From positions 1,186,295,001-1,186,359,000 of the forward strand of contig CM028132.1 of the NCBI GenBank assembly GCA_016271365.2: a stretch of 64,000 nucleotides of DNA. The letters are read 5' to 3'. The notes under the pieces are model-generated. The model did no database searches. It saw only the letters and a program-made list of their open reading frames with translations, and had not been told where the DNA came from. Source of the DNA: Neoceratodus forsteri. Lineage: Eukaryota; Chordata; Ceratodontiformes; Ceratodontidae. The position numbers and the translations under genes are program-made. This document shows, piece after piece, positions 24,640 to 36,100 of the stretch. Position 1 is the stretch's first letter; each line of letters begins with the position of its first letter.

Positions 24640-25177
24640 CCACTTCCTTTCTAGTACCATTGTGCGTATTATTGCTCATTCTTTTGGGACACTGTCTGGC
24701 AATATGCCCAGTTTCTTTACATAACCAACATTCACTTCTCTTTTTAGAGAAATCTTTTCTCTGAAACCTAGGGCTAACTGGTTACAGTGGAGGCAGTGAA
24801 GGTTTTAGCTGCCCTGAAGGTGCACTTTTCCCTTTCTGTGCTGCCACGCCCACCCCATTCACTCTCAGAGCAGGTCTGCTCTTGGCATAGCGATCCAAGA
24901 GCTCAGCAGCCTCTTGCACTGTTTTGGGATCTAGGTCCTCCAGCCAGGTTTTCAGCTCTGCTGGGCATGCCCAATAACACTGCTCTAACAAAATCACATT
25001 TTCAATTTTATCAATAGAGTTTGCCTCAATTCCTTCCCATCAATGTTTTAAAAACTGACGTTGTTTCGAGGCTAGCTCCTCGTAACTCATGTCAGGACTT
25101 CTCCTGAGCTTACAGAATTTAGCTTTGTATGATTCAGCAGTTAATTCAAATTTCTTTAACAGTGCAGCTTTAAGTTT
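24640..25177 (-). pseudogene. gag: Gypsy gag, C-terminal part: SCAN-like domain and zinc knuckle
   Basis: Continues Gag beyond the CR1-3 insertion. The blocks KKFELTAESYKAKFCKLRR, SYEELASKQRQFLKHW, ILLEQCYWACPAELKTWLED and TVQEAAELLDRYAKSR follow the SCAN domain pattern (FR...SY.EA...L..L...WL...LE.QFL..LP.EL..WV......T..EA..L). SCAN domains of vertebrate zinc-finger proteins are reported to derive from a Gmr1-like Gypsy capsid. A zinc knuckle CWLCKETGHIARQC lies at about 24,735-24,690. Frameshifts occur near 25,035 and 24,780. Confidence 0.8.
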
Positions 25178-25283
25178 AACATAGAAACATAGCCTTTGAC
25201 AGCAGATAAGGACCACTTGGCACACCCAGTCTGCCCATTTCCCTATCTATTGGATAAGCTGCAGATTCTAGTTAACCAACAGC

Positions 25284-28248
25284 CTACTTCCTGCCACCCC
25301 CCACTACAATAGCTTTGTATCTGTCCCATGCATGTTTGAATTCCCCCACTGTTTTAGCCCCAGCAACCTCCTCAGGAAGGCAGTTCCACGCATCCACCAC
25401 TCTCTCCATGAAAAAAGATTTCCTCACATTACCCCTGAGCTGTCCCCCCTCTATCCTTAAATTGTGTCCCCTGGTTCTTACACATCTCTTTTTCTGAAAG
25501 ATGCTACCCTCCTGGACTTTGTTGATTCCCTTGAGGTACTTGAATGTTTCTATCATGTCCCCCCATCCCTCCTTTCATCAAGGGTATACATATTAAGCTC
25601 TGTCAGTCTCTGTCATATGATTTCTGATGCAGACCCTGCACCATTTTAGTTGCCCTCCTCTGACTGCCTCCATCCTGTCTATGTCCTTGCATAGATGAGG
25701 TCTCCAAACTGCACACAGTACTCCAGATGGGGTCTCACCAACTGTCTGTACCGAGGATAACCACTTCCTTTTTCTACTTGTGATGCCCTTCCTGCGCATC
25801 CCAGTATCCCCTGGCTCTCCTTACTGATTTCTCACATTGCTTACCCACCTTTAGATCATCTGATATGACTACCCCCAAGTCCCATTCCATTTTGTTGTTG
25901 TTAGTACCTCCTGCTATTGAGTACTCTTCTCCTGGGTTTTTGTTTCCCAGGTGCATTACTTGCACTTCTTTGCATTGAATCTAAGTTGCCATATGTCTGA
26001 ACCATTCCTCCAACCTTGGCAAGTCCCTTCTCATCCTTTCTACACCCCCTTGTGTATCAACTCTGTTACAGATCTTTGTATCATCTGCAAAGAGGCATAC
26101 CTTTCCCTCCAGACCCTCTGCAATGTCATCTATAAAGATGTTAAAGAGGACTGGACCCAGTACTGAGCCCTGAGATACTCCACTAGTGACCTTCCCCTTT
26201 CTTCGGAATGTGTTCCATTCACTATTACCTTCTGTGTCCTGTTGTGCAGCCAGTTTGCAACCCAGGCTACCATCCTGGGACCCACTTCCAGGCTGGCTAA
26301 CTTGATGATTAATCTTTTGTGTGGGACTGTGTCAAATGCCTTGCCAAAGTCTAGGTAGGCCATATCCACAGCCCCTTCCTGGTCTATTACTTTGGTCACC
26401 CAGTCAAAGAAACCTATTATATTCATCTGACATGACCTTCCTGCTGTAAATCCATGCTGCTTTGGGTCCTGTTCCCTGCTGGCCTCTAGGTATTTAACAA
26501 TTCTTTCTTTCAGAAGTGATTCCATCATTTTCCCTACCACTGAGGTCAAAATTACACATCTGTAGTTTCCTGCTTCTGCCTTGATCCCACTTTTGTGAAG
26601 GGGAATCACATCTGCCCCCCTCCAGTCCACAGGTACTACCCCATCCTCCCATGATTTGTTAAAAAGTGTGGTCAGTGGTGTCACTAGGTCCTCCCTTAGT
26701 TCTTTTAGGATTCTGGAGTGAATCCCATCAGGCCCCATTGCTTTGTCCACCTTGAGTTTTAGGAGTTCTTTCAGGACTCTTTCTTCTGTAAATGGACTGG
26801 TGTCAACCCCCTACCCAGAGTGCTTCTATTGTCTGGTTTAGGTAACTCCTCATCTTCTTTTGTGAATACTGAGCAAAAGTATTCATTCAGTATCTCTGCC
26901 TTTTCACTGTCTCCCTCTGCCCACCTCCCCTCTCCTTTATTAATCTTCCCTATTCCTCTGTTAACCTTTCTATGCTCCCTAATGTACCTATAAAAAGTTT
27001 TATCTTCCTTCTTAACTGACTTGGCTATTTTTTTCTCAGTTTGACCTTTTGCTATTCTGACTGCCTTTCCCACTTCTTTCTGCTTTAATTGATACAGTTC
27101 CCTGTCATACTCCTTTTGTGATGTCTTATACTTTTTGAATGCAGCCTTTTTCTCCTTAACCTTCCCTGCCACCTTTTTGAGACCCATAGTGTTTTTTTAC
27201 TCCACTTTGTTTTCTTTATCTGTTTCACACAAAGGCTTGTTGCCTCTATGATGACAGTTTTGATTTTTCTCCATTGTTCTTCCACCCCTCCTTTTTGGCC
27301 ATTTGCTAGTGTATTCCTCAGGTATTCACCCATTTTGCCAAAGTCAGCCCTTCTAAATTCCAGTATGCTTGTTTTTGTATAGCTTGTCTCCATGGTTGTG
27401 CTTATTGTGAAGTACACTGTGCAGTGGTCATTTGCTCCCAGATGTCTACTGACTTCTAAATTTGTGATCCTCTCTCCATTTGAGAGTACCAGGTCTAGTA
27501 CTGCTTCCTCCCAAGTGGGTTCCAACACTAGCTGTCTAAGGCCTACCCCCTGCAGGGCATCGAGAATGACCCTGCTCTTGGATGTGGTTGCAGTACATGT
27601 CATCCAGTTAACATCTGGCATATTCAGGTCCCCCATCAACAGTATCTCCCCTTTTTCAACCATTTTGAGAATGCCCTCTATCATTTTCTTGTCCAGTTCC
27701 TCACCTTGAGATGGGGGTCTGCATACAACTCCTGTGTGGATTGTGATGCCATTCCCTGTCTCCAAGGTGACCAAGAGTGCCTCTTGTCCTCCCCCTTTAC
27801 TTTTTAGTTCTGTAGCTTTGATCCCTTCCCTTATGTATAGAGCTACTCCACCTCGTCTTTTCCCCTCCCTGTCCCTTCTGTAGACTGTGTACCCCGGTAT
27901 GTTGACATCCCAGTCATGGTTCCCCATGTACAAAGTTTCTGTGACTGCCACAATATCCAAGTGTTCATCTTCCATCAAGGCTACTAGCTCAGGAAGCTTG
28001 TTTCCCAGACTACAGACATTGGTACTCATTGCCCTCCATTTAATGTTGGCTTTATCCTTTTTCCCCCCATGCCTGCTCTTATTGCCCTTGTCTATTTTTC
28101 CATTTACCCCTGTCCTGCCCTCTGTTGAGCACTGTACCTCAGTGTTTACCTTACTACCCGTCATGTTTTGTGGGGGGAGGCTTGAAATTTCCTGCCTCTT
28201 ATTAGCACCTCCCCCCATGGCTAGTTTAAAAGCTTGCCAAGGAAGCAT
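25284..28248 (-). pseudogene. CR1-3 ORF2: APE endonuclease and reverse transcriptase
   Basis: The first 387 codons (28,248-27,085) are open: STNVCSLGNKLPELVALM, LDIVAVTETLYMGNHDW, RRGGVALYIREG, ILLMGDLNMPDVNW and LGANDHCTVYFT (the usual SDH Ser is Asn). After a frameshift the linker runs to about 26,771. RT in 26,750-26,100 shows AMGPDGIHSRILKELRE, GKMMESLLKERI, AYLDFGKAFDTVPHKRL and an intact LFADDTK at about 26,085, with a frameshift near 26,140. The C-terminus (25,556-25,284) has FKYLKGINKVQEG and VDAWNCLPEEV. Confidence 0.9.
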
Positions 28249-29140
28249 TTAAACCTGTCACTTAGGATCATGGTTCCCTTCATGGACAGATGCAGACCAT
28301 CATGCCAGTATAAACCTTCATCTCCAGGTGTCCCAGTCCCCAATGAAGCCAAAGTCCTGTGCTCTGCACCAGTTTTGCAACCATTCATTAAACTGCATGG
28401 TGTGTAGTACCCTAGCCTCACCCCTGCCATGGACTGGCAGCACCTCTGAGAAGGTAACCGTGCTTGCTACCTGTCTGAGACCCCTCCCCAACTCCACAAT
28501 TTCATCCTACACTGCACTGATTTCATGCCTAGCTAGGTCATTTGTCCCAAGGTGGACAATGATGTCTAGTTCCCTCTCCTGTGATGCTGCTTCTGCAATC
28601 CTGAGGATTCACTTCTTGTCCCTCCAAGCCATGGCACCAGGCAGGCACCTTACTTCCCTCTCCCTCCCTTCCCCAGGTCTACCCTTCTAACAATTGAGTC
28701 CCCTATCAGAAGCTGTTTCCTTCCCCTGTGGTGTCCCTTGCCACCCTTTTGTGGGTCTCCCTTGTGGGTGTCCACAGCATTCTTCTTGGTCTCCACTGAG
28801 GATGTCATCATAGAGGAACCTTGCTGTGCCAGACTGGCATATGGTTTATGTAGAGGTACAACTAGGGGGCTTCACCTCTGTTCCACCACCTACACCCTCC
28901 CAGAACCCACTGTGGTCCAACTGCTCTTCATACTTGGCAGCATCTGTGGCAGTGGTGCTGTTTGGGTGGGGAGGCTGCCGTAGTCCTTGCCAGTTCAGCC
29001 TGGAGATGGGCAACCTTCTCCTTCAGAGCTGACAGTTGCCTGCAGATACGACAGCAACACAGTTTCCAGAATGCCTCCCGGAAAACTGCTGCCCCACAGC
29101 CAGTGCATTGCATCACTCCCCACATGTCCCTCTTCCTTAT
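28221..29140 (-). pseudogene. CR1-3 ORF1: zinc-finger/coiled-coil plus SGNH esterase
   Basis: The N-terminal part MQCTGCGAAVFREAFWKLCC with a following CRIC motif, then a coiled coil (QLSALKEKVAHLQAELART), is at 29,130-28,980. The esterase half, in a broken frame, shows LLIGDSIVRR (28,700), CLPGAMAWRD (28,640), DIIVHLGTNDLARH (28,550), VTFSEVLPV (28,460) and WHDGLHLSMKG (28,290), the Ser, Asn and Asp-x-x-His positions of SGNH hydrolases. In-frame stops near 28,615 and 28,508 and a frameshift near 28,330 interrupt it. The 3' end overlaps the start of ORF2 by about 28 bp. Confidence 0.8.
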
Positions 29141-29460
29141 AACATACAATATGTAATTTATATACATGTTTTTTCTTCCTTTTTGTGGTGTGTTCTTACC
29201 CTTTATGCACTGTGCTGGATTATTAAGAATATGACAGTTCTGCCCCAAGACCTGTTGAGGAAGTGATGTCAGAACCTTGGCTATAAAGGAAACATCACAC
29301 CTGGGGTGGGGTGGGAAGGGTGGGTGGAAGTTCACAACCACTGGTGACTGTTAGAAACAATCAAATACACCACTGCTCCACCACCCTGGTGAGTACTGCC
29401 CTTTATAGTAATTCAGCTAACCTTCAGTAACTGATTTGTCAACTATTTAAAAGTAATTTG

Positions 29461-30327
29461 ATGCAAACTGTTGCAGAATACTAGTAGACATTCCAGTTAC
29501 CCACAAAGGAAAATCAAATGTGCAGTTATTTTAACCCTTCTGAAGTTGCTCACAAGATAAGTAGTTTTGAAAACCTCTTTCCTGATTTGAAAATGAAAAT
29601 AATAAAACATAAAGCAATACCAATGTAAGACTGTAAAATAAGGAAAACTTCCCTCAGATGTAGTAAGAGAGATCTGTTGCAGATTTCTAGTCCAATATAG
29701 TATATCCCATGCAGCTTCTCAGTTGTTTCAAAACGCACCCTGTTACACCCTTGAAGAGATAGGCTTCTGTCTGAAACAGGATCACACCAGTAGTTTATAG
29801 TAATTGATCAATACTGGAATGCTCCTCCACCCAAAACAATTGGCTATGATGCAAAGTCTCCCTGACTAGTGAAGACAATTTTCCCCACCTGAGGCTGTGT
29901 CTGGCATCAAATTATAAACTGCAGCCTTTGCTATTCAAAGTACACAGCCACTACCAGTAAATTTCCAAATATATTGATGCAAACTGTCACAGAATACTAG
30001 TAGACAGTCCAGTTACCCACAAAGAAAAATCAAAGATGCAGTTATCTCAACCCTTCTGAAGTTGTTCACAAGATAAGTAGTTTTGAAAACCCCCTTCCTG
30101 ATTTAAAAATGAAAATAATTAAACACAAAGCAATACCAATGTAAGACTGTAAAGTAAGGAAAACCTTCCTCAGATGTAAGTAAGAGAGATCTGTTGCAGA
30201 TTTCTAGTCCAATATAGCATATCCCATGCAGCTTCTCAGTTGTTTCAAAGCACACCCTGTTACACCACTTGAAGAGATGGGCTTCTGTCTGAAACAGGAT
30301 CACATCAGTAGTTTATAGTAATTGATC
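29461..30327 (-). repeat. CR1-3 5' tandem repeat, about 516-bp period
   Basis: About 350 bp at 29,461-29,812 recurs at 29,977-30,327 with few differences (offset 516). Shared landmarks are ATGCAAACTGT, GCAATACCAATGTAAGACTGT and CATGCAGCTTCTCAGTTG. In sense the arrangement is one truncated copy, then one complete 516-bp copy, then the leader. Both lie inside the target duplication, so they moved with the element. A (pseudo-)promoter function is inference. Confidence 0.85.
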
Positions 30328-31097
30328 AGTTTGCTGTAATCATCACTGTCCTCATTGTCCATTTGACCCAATGCATCCCAAGCTTTCCCGGTAAGTAGCG
30401 GGGATAGCTGGAAGCTCCAGGACTCCCTAGGAATTTTAGCCTGCATACAAACTTTTTCAAAAGAATTTAAAAAGGCACCCATATCCTTCCCCTCTTTAAA
30501 TTCAGCTATCAATTTGGAATTCAATTTGTGATCCAGTCCTGTAGTCCCAGTTAAACCCAAGTCACTTATCTGCTCTGGTGCCACTGGTTGGAGTCGTAGC
30601 TTCGCCAGTTCATGTTGCCTCTGGCGTTCCTGCTCCTCACAGTCTGCCTCTCAGTGTTCTTGCTCTCTCTTCTCCTCTGCAGCTCACTGGCACTCACACT
30701 CCTCATGGTCTGCCTCCCGCTGTTCCCACTCTGCCTCTCATCTCTCTTGTTCTCTCTTCTCCTGGAACTCCAGCTCCATTCAGCGCAACTCAATCTGCAG
30801 CCTGAGTACTTCTGGATCCAGTATACTGGTGATCTTTCCCTGTTGCTGTGGCCCTTCACTGATAGTGGCCCTGCTGCCCTCACCATTGGATCTGGGCACC
30901 GCACTGGTCACTAGCCCTGCCACATTCGAGGTTTGGTCTTTTTCAGTCACTTTCTGTGACTCGCTGCTCTGGGTATCTGCTACCATCAGGGCATCTACGA
31001 GGTTCTGTTTGCTGGCTTTCACCTCAAACAGGACTCCTCTGTCCCCACACAAGTGCTTTAAGTAGTCTACAGTGTGCCTGCTGTAGTTGGAAGCCAT
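30300..31097 (-). pseudogene. gag: Gypsy gag, N-terminal part
   Basis: Starts at an ATG at 31,097. Residues 10-40 (VDYLKHLCGDRGV...KQNLVDALMVAD) resemble the SAP-like helix-turn motif found at the N-terminus of some Gypsy Gags. A Glu/Arg-rich charged region follows (about 30,790-30,600, frameshifted), then 30,584-30,338 with LDHKLNSKLIAEFKEGKDMGAFLNSFEKVC and QLSPLLTGKAWDAL, typical capsid N-terminal code. The frame breaks at 30,328, where CR1-3 is inserted after the YSKL codons, and it resumes at 25,172. The last residues listed in the same frame belong to CR1-3, not Gag. Confidence 0.8.
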
Positions 31098-31293
31098 CTT
31101 CTTCCCTAACTACGGCTACTCTGACTTGCACTTTAGAAAAAAAAATAAAATGGGTAGGAACTTTACTGTATGCCAAGTGATATAGTTCTGTCTCCTTTTC
31201 AAAAAATAAATCACTGCCTTTTTCTTTCTTTGCAAGTGAGCTGACAGTCTCAAGCTGACACACTGAACAATAAAAGCTTGTAATACCAAAATT

Positions 31294-31308
31294 ATCAAAC
31301 CGCTGCCA
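31294..31308 (-). promoter_or_regulatory. putative tRNA primer-binding site of the Gypsy element
   Basis: The sense sequence TGGCAGCGGTTTGAT starts 7 bp downstream of the 5' LTR. The opening TGG is the complement of a tRNA 3' CCA, and TGGCAGCGG is similar to PBSs of other vertebrate Gypsy elements. Which tRNA it pairs with was not determined. Confidence 0.55.
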
Positions 31309-31315
31309 ACCAATC

Positions 31316-32477
31316 TGTCACAAACCCACTCAGCAGGTCAGGCCCTCTGCTCCCACAGTGCCAACCACTGAGCGGAGTCTTGTGAACAGTTAGAAACAGG
31401 GTAACCCTCCTGTCTGTTTTGTGGGTTTGAATCAACCTTTGGTCTCAAGTCTTGGAGGGATTCAAACTGTGTACCTCCTGTTAGCTTATCCAACGTTCAG
31501 GCTCAGATAATTCTGCTCTTCAGGGGAGGGGGCCAGATATCTTTTGCCTACGGGCACCTAACCAGCTGTACAAAATGAACTCTTAAAACTCTATAAAAAC
31601 CTCAGAATAAATTCTTACCTTTTCCCTGTTTTTTAAAACCAGTAAGCTTTGTGCAGTGTTAGCTTTAACCATGTATGCTTCCCTTGTCAAGAAAAAGAAA
31701 TTCAAAGGCACACCAGGAGATCTCTAAAGTAGAGGTTTACTTCAAAATAGATTAAAAAAAGTAACGTAAATACAGAACCATGTATCACAAAATATACAAA
31801 TCACTGAAACAAAACAGGCTTAAAAGTGCAGATAAAATCTCCTACCATAGTACTCTTAGAATTGTCTTTTCTAAGGTATATTCTTCTAACAGTGCTGTAA
31901 ATGTTTTTTTTTTTCAGAGTCCAAACATTTGTGTCAAAATGGAAAACAGAATGCTGTTTAAAAAACTGTCTTTGCCAACCCCTTTGTGTGAGGTCACCTA
32001 GATCCTCCTCTGTTTATTAAAAATCATACACCCAGGATGTTTTATCATTTTAAAAGGTAAGTTAATAAAGGTTATATCAACAGAAACTCCTTTCCCCATG
32101 TGACTTCCCCAATCAAGTCTGTATATTTCCTTTCATCTATGAGCAGTATCCTCTCTGACACAGACATCAACACATTTATGATTTCTTGCCAGTGTGCCAT
32201 AACCTGGTTTCCTCCTCTAAACGTCATAAAATGTATATTGGTTTCCCTCTTAGCAGTTAAAGCTATATTTAACTTAGATAAACAGGAGATCCTTGATTAA
32301 GGCCTGTTCTACTCTGTAATTAGCTCCTGGCCTTCCAGGTAACACCTTGTATATAAAACCTGGGTGTGTGTGTCATCTCACATGCTGTCTCAGCATCTCT
32401 CATGAGAGACAGTCCACAACACACTTTCATATTACAAAAATCATAGTGTACTCAGAACTGGCTGTCCACGTGTCACA
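31316..32477 (-). repeat. Gypsy 5' LTR (right in the window)
   Basis: The partner of 15,288-16,449. The divergence is visible by eye (for example CTCTGAGCACAG versus CACTGAGCGGAG near the start, and a longer T run at 31,906), which points to considerable age since insertion. A promoter is expected in this LTR but I could not single out a TATA box with confidence. Confidence 0.95.
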
Positions 32478-32482
32478 GTGGT

Positions 32483-32620
32483 TACACTGGAGATTTCCCT
32501 CCCAGCAAGATACTTCCAAAGGGGCACCCAATGGGCAGGGAAGCTTTGACCTTTGTGAGATTTCTTATTATAGTTTAATTGTGTTGGAATTAAGGTCTGC
32601 CATATCCTGAGGAGTCTGTT
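32483..32620 (+). mobile_element. L1-B, 3' segment
   Basis: After the right Gypsy LTR and the repeated GTGGT, a plus-strand frame with GDFPPSKIL-like residues completes the L1 C-terminus that stopped at 15,287. The L1 ends near 32,620, where an A/T-rich run opens the next LINE fragment. Assignment rests on position and orientation plus weak similarity. Confidence 0.55.
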
Positions 32621-32621
32621 A

Positions 32622-33195
32622 TTACATTTTTTTTATTATTTTTCATTTATTCTTTGGTACCGGGTAAAGGCACTGGACCAGAGGTCCCCTTTCAGGCCCG
32701 ACCCAGACAAAAAAAAAATACAAAAAATACACAAATGCAATCAACAGCAATACAATCAATACAATACCAAAAAATACAAATTACAGTTACAAGCAGATTT
32801 ATGTAATACATAACTTTTTAACCTTTGTTTAAAAGTTAAAACAGAGGGAGCAAGCCTAACATCAAGTGAGAGTGAATTCTAATACGAGGGTGCTGCTATT
32901 GAAAAAGCTCTAGAACTTATTCTAAGCCGAGACCTGGAGACAAAATATATGGCGCCTTCAGCTGACCTCATGCTGGGAAGCAATTCTCTCATTACAACAA
33001 GTTCAGAAAGAGGAAAAAGGGAGCCAAAGTAAAAACATTTATAGATCAGACAGCCAACAAAATATTCTATTCTGCAATTTAGAGGAAAACCACCCCAACC
33101 AAAAATAAAGATTACACCTATGTGTCCTATTGGGGGCTCCTAAAATAAACCTGCAAATATTATTATAGGCCACAGTTAGTGCTTGTATTTCTTTT
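32622..33195 (-). mobile_element. 3' fragment of an L2-group LINE
   Basis: A T-rich start at 32,622 (tail) and then, in sense, 3' UTR followed upstream by a C-terminal coding block FSIAAPSY-stop-NSL...LTFKQRLKSYVLH (about 32,920-32,800), the ending of L2/CR1-group ORF2. Severely 5'-truncated. Next to it begins L2-2, in the same orientation but a different family. Confidence 0.65.
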
Positions 33196-36100
33196 GTACC
33201 TATGTTATAATATTTATTTATTTATTTAGTTTTTGTTAACTGGGTAGGTACACTAGACAGCATAGTTGCCTATTTTCAGGTACAACCCGGGAGACTACAA
33301 CAAAAGGTACGTAGACAATAGTAGGTACAAGAAAACATCATGGGAACAAGTAGAAGTCAGACATACTACATCTATATGTAGTAACAAAACAAAAAGTGCA
33401 AATAACTAACAGTCATAAGTCATACAACTAGTGAGTAAGTGCTAGAAGAGATGAAATTACAAGATTTCCAGGTAGGTTTGAGAGTAGTAGAGGTTGGAGC
33501 AGGTAGGCAACTAGGAGGAACAAGTACAGGAGTGGGTGGATAGAGGACAGGAGTAGGGTTCAGAGCTTAGAAGAGCCATATGAAGCTCCTGTTTGAAACT
33601 GTGTGGAGAAGGGGAGATTCTTAGACTTAGTGCAAGGGAGTTCCATAGTTTAGGGGCCCAGCTAAAGAAAGCATTCTCCCCCATTTTGGTTTTACATCTC
33701 GGTTGGACAAGAAGGGATTTGTCAGCTGATCTCAGTGGGTAGGCAGAGGTCACACATTTGAGCAGTTTGTCAGGTATCTGGGAGGAGATTATATTCTTTA
33801 TAAAACAGTAGGAAATAAACTTTCAGAAGGCTGAGGGGGTAAACCATCCCAGACTGGAGTATAGTGTGCATCAGTGAGTAAGTTTGGGCAAAGACAAAGC
33901 AAAATGGCAAATGCTGTTGCAGCAGACATCCCACTTTCGGAGGAGCCCTCCAGTAGTTGCCAGAAAGGCTACTAACCTATACGCCAATTTGGGTCTCAGG
34001 ATCCCCTGTGAAATGACCATCCCTGCCGTGGATGTTAGGCTATGTCTCACCTTGTATGCTAGTCCAAGTTAAATATTGACAGATTTAATGACTGAGGCTA
34101 GGTGCAGGTCAAAATCCAAGGCAGGATCACGGGTTACTCCTAGGTATTTAAAAGAGGTAACTGTGTTAAGGGTGGAGCCATCTAGCACGCTGATACTCAA
34201 TGGTTGGGTGCAGGACTGAATTTTTGAACCTGAACTGAAGAGCATTGTCACCGTTTTATTTTTATTTAAGACAAGCTTGTTTTGAAATAGCCAGCTCTGA
34301 AAGGTATTGAAGTTACTAGTGAGATTCAGGTTGATATCTGAGAGGTTTGAGGAGGATGAGTAAAGAACAAGATCGTCTGCATATAGCAAACCTGAGCAAG
34401 CACCAGTGAGCGGTGGGATGTCATTTATGAAGACTGTAAACAGGAGAGGACCAAGAATCGAACCCTAGGGCACTCCGATCCAAGTAGGAGCAAGAAGGGA
34501 CTTAGCATCTCTGACCTGGACAAACTGTTGCTGCTTTGAAAGATAATTTTGGAACCAGATGGTGACAGAGGGTGATAAGCCTAGGGATGACAACTTTGAT
34601 AGGGGCAGCGGGTGGTCAGCTAAATCAAATGCTTTTGTAAGATCAACAAAAGAAGCCCCAGTGAGAGAGCCTTTGTCCACAGTGAGTCTGACATCATTTG
34701 TAAACTTTATGAGAGCAGTGGGTGTACTGTGCCCACGTTGGAAACCATGTTGGTCAGGGGTGAGGAGTTTGAAGGAGTACAGCTAATCCAAGACCTGGGT
34801 AGCAACAATTGTCTCCAGTATTTTAGAGAGGGTGGAGAGGATGGCAGTAGGGTGGTAGTTATCCAGGTTAGTGGTGTCCCCCTTTTTGTAGACCGGTGCA
34901 ACTCGAGAAATCTTCCAGAGGGAAGGGACAAGTCCTGTAAGAAGAGACAGGTTGAAAAGTCTAGTCACTGGAAAGACTATAGACGGTGCAACAGTTCTTA
35001 GGAATTTTGGTAAGAGTCCATCTGACCCAGCCAATCCAGCAGGAGAGATGGATTTAAGTAAGTGTAAGATTTCACTCTCAGAGACTGGACAAAGGGTGAA
35101 AGATGGGTTGGAAGGTTTAAGGTTATCCTGCGGAGTGACAGGTAAAGGCCCAGGAGGTGCAGTATGGAAAGAGAGGTCAGTGAATCTGGAGTTAAGAGCC
35201 TCGGGCGATAGTGAGCAGGTTATTGTAATTACAACCATCCACGACCATATCAGAGATGGTATTGCACTTGTTTTTCCTTATAATGACATGACTCCAAAAA
35301 CCATGAGAGTCACTGACAGAGGTACTAAGGAGCTGATGGTAGTAATTGCCCTTAGCAGATCTGATGGAAACCTTACACAGGTTTCAGAGTCTTCTGTACT
35401 CTGCCCAGTCTGATGGGGACTGAGTTAGCTTAGCTTTCTTCCGGGCTTTATCCCTCTTTTTGAGAGATGACAGGAGTGAAGAATTTAACCAGTGGGTAGC
35501 AGATCCCCAGATACAGTGCCTTTTTTACTGGAATATGTTTGTCTTGAAGCTTCAAAAGCGTGGTAAAGTGGTATTGAGCAGCATGTTCCATATTACAAGA
35601 ATTATATAGAGGTGCCCAGTCCATGTTCTGTAGCTCCAAGATTAGGACTGTCTTATCCATTTTTGAAAAATCCCTGAAAAGAATTTCTCTCGGGGGTGGT
35701 TTAGGGGCCCTATCCTTCCAAACACAGTAAACGGGGGAGTGGTCACTGACTGAGTCTGGTAAAACTCCAACAGCATTGATCCTCTCAGGCCTGCTGGAAA
35801 TGACCCAGTCTAGAAGAGACTGCTGTTACTAGCCTGTCTGGTTGGGAGAGTGACCAGTTGAGACAGGTGTAACCTGCTGAGTTCAGCAGCATAGAGATTA
35901 GAGTTTTTCCCTAGACAATCCAGGCTGAAGTCCCCAATAACAATGAGCTCTTTTCTTACACTTTAGCGAGGAAAGATGGTCAATTACCTTAGTCAGGCCT
36001 GTTAGTCTATTTTAAGGAGGGTTACAGATGCACACTGCATTTAGCTTCTTAGTGTGACCTAATGTAATAAGTATATGATTAGTTTCACATAGACAGGCAG

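Larger units (their letters stand above)
25178..30327 (-). mobile_element. CR1-3: full-length CR1 LINE nested in Gypsy gag
   Basis: The element lies between two copies of AGTTT (25,173-25,177 and 30,328-30,332), and taking it out rejoins the Gag frame exactly. In sense it has a 5' region with two copies of a long repeat (30,327-29,461), a leader with TATAAAGGG near 29,400, ORF1 (about 29,140-28,221), ORF2 (28,248-25,280) and a 3' end CTATGTTTCTATGTT, the ending seen in many vertebrate CR1s. CR1-4 is the same family. ORFs carry several frameshifts. Confidence 0.88.
15288..32477 (-). mobile_element. Gypsy (Ty3-like, Gmr1-type) LTR retrotransposon with two nested CR1 LINEs
   Basis: Two LTRs of 1,162 bp bound the element, and GTGGT is duplicated at 15,283-15,287 and 32,478-32,482. 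In sense (minus) orientation the order is 5' LTR, PBS, Gag (SAP-like N-terminus, SCAN-like C-terminus, zinc knuckle), protease, integrase, then RT and RNase H, polypurine tract and 3' LTR. Integrase upstream of RT is the diagnostic order of the Gmr1 lineage; most Ty3-like elements have RT-RH-IN. Removing CR1-2 and CR1-3 leaves about 7.6 kb. Stops and frameshifts in each domain, and LTR differences throughout, show it is an old copy. Confidence 0.92.

Noticed and set aside
15288..32477. Infectious retrovirus (env-bearing) interpretation of the LTR element
   Set aside because: RT, integrase and gene order are Ty3/Gypsy Gmr1-type. RNase H is followed within tens of bases by the polypurine tract and LTR, so there is no env gene.
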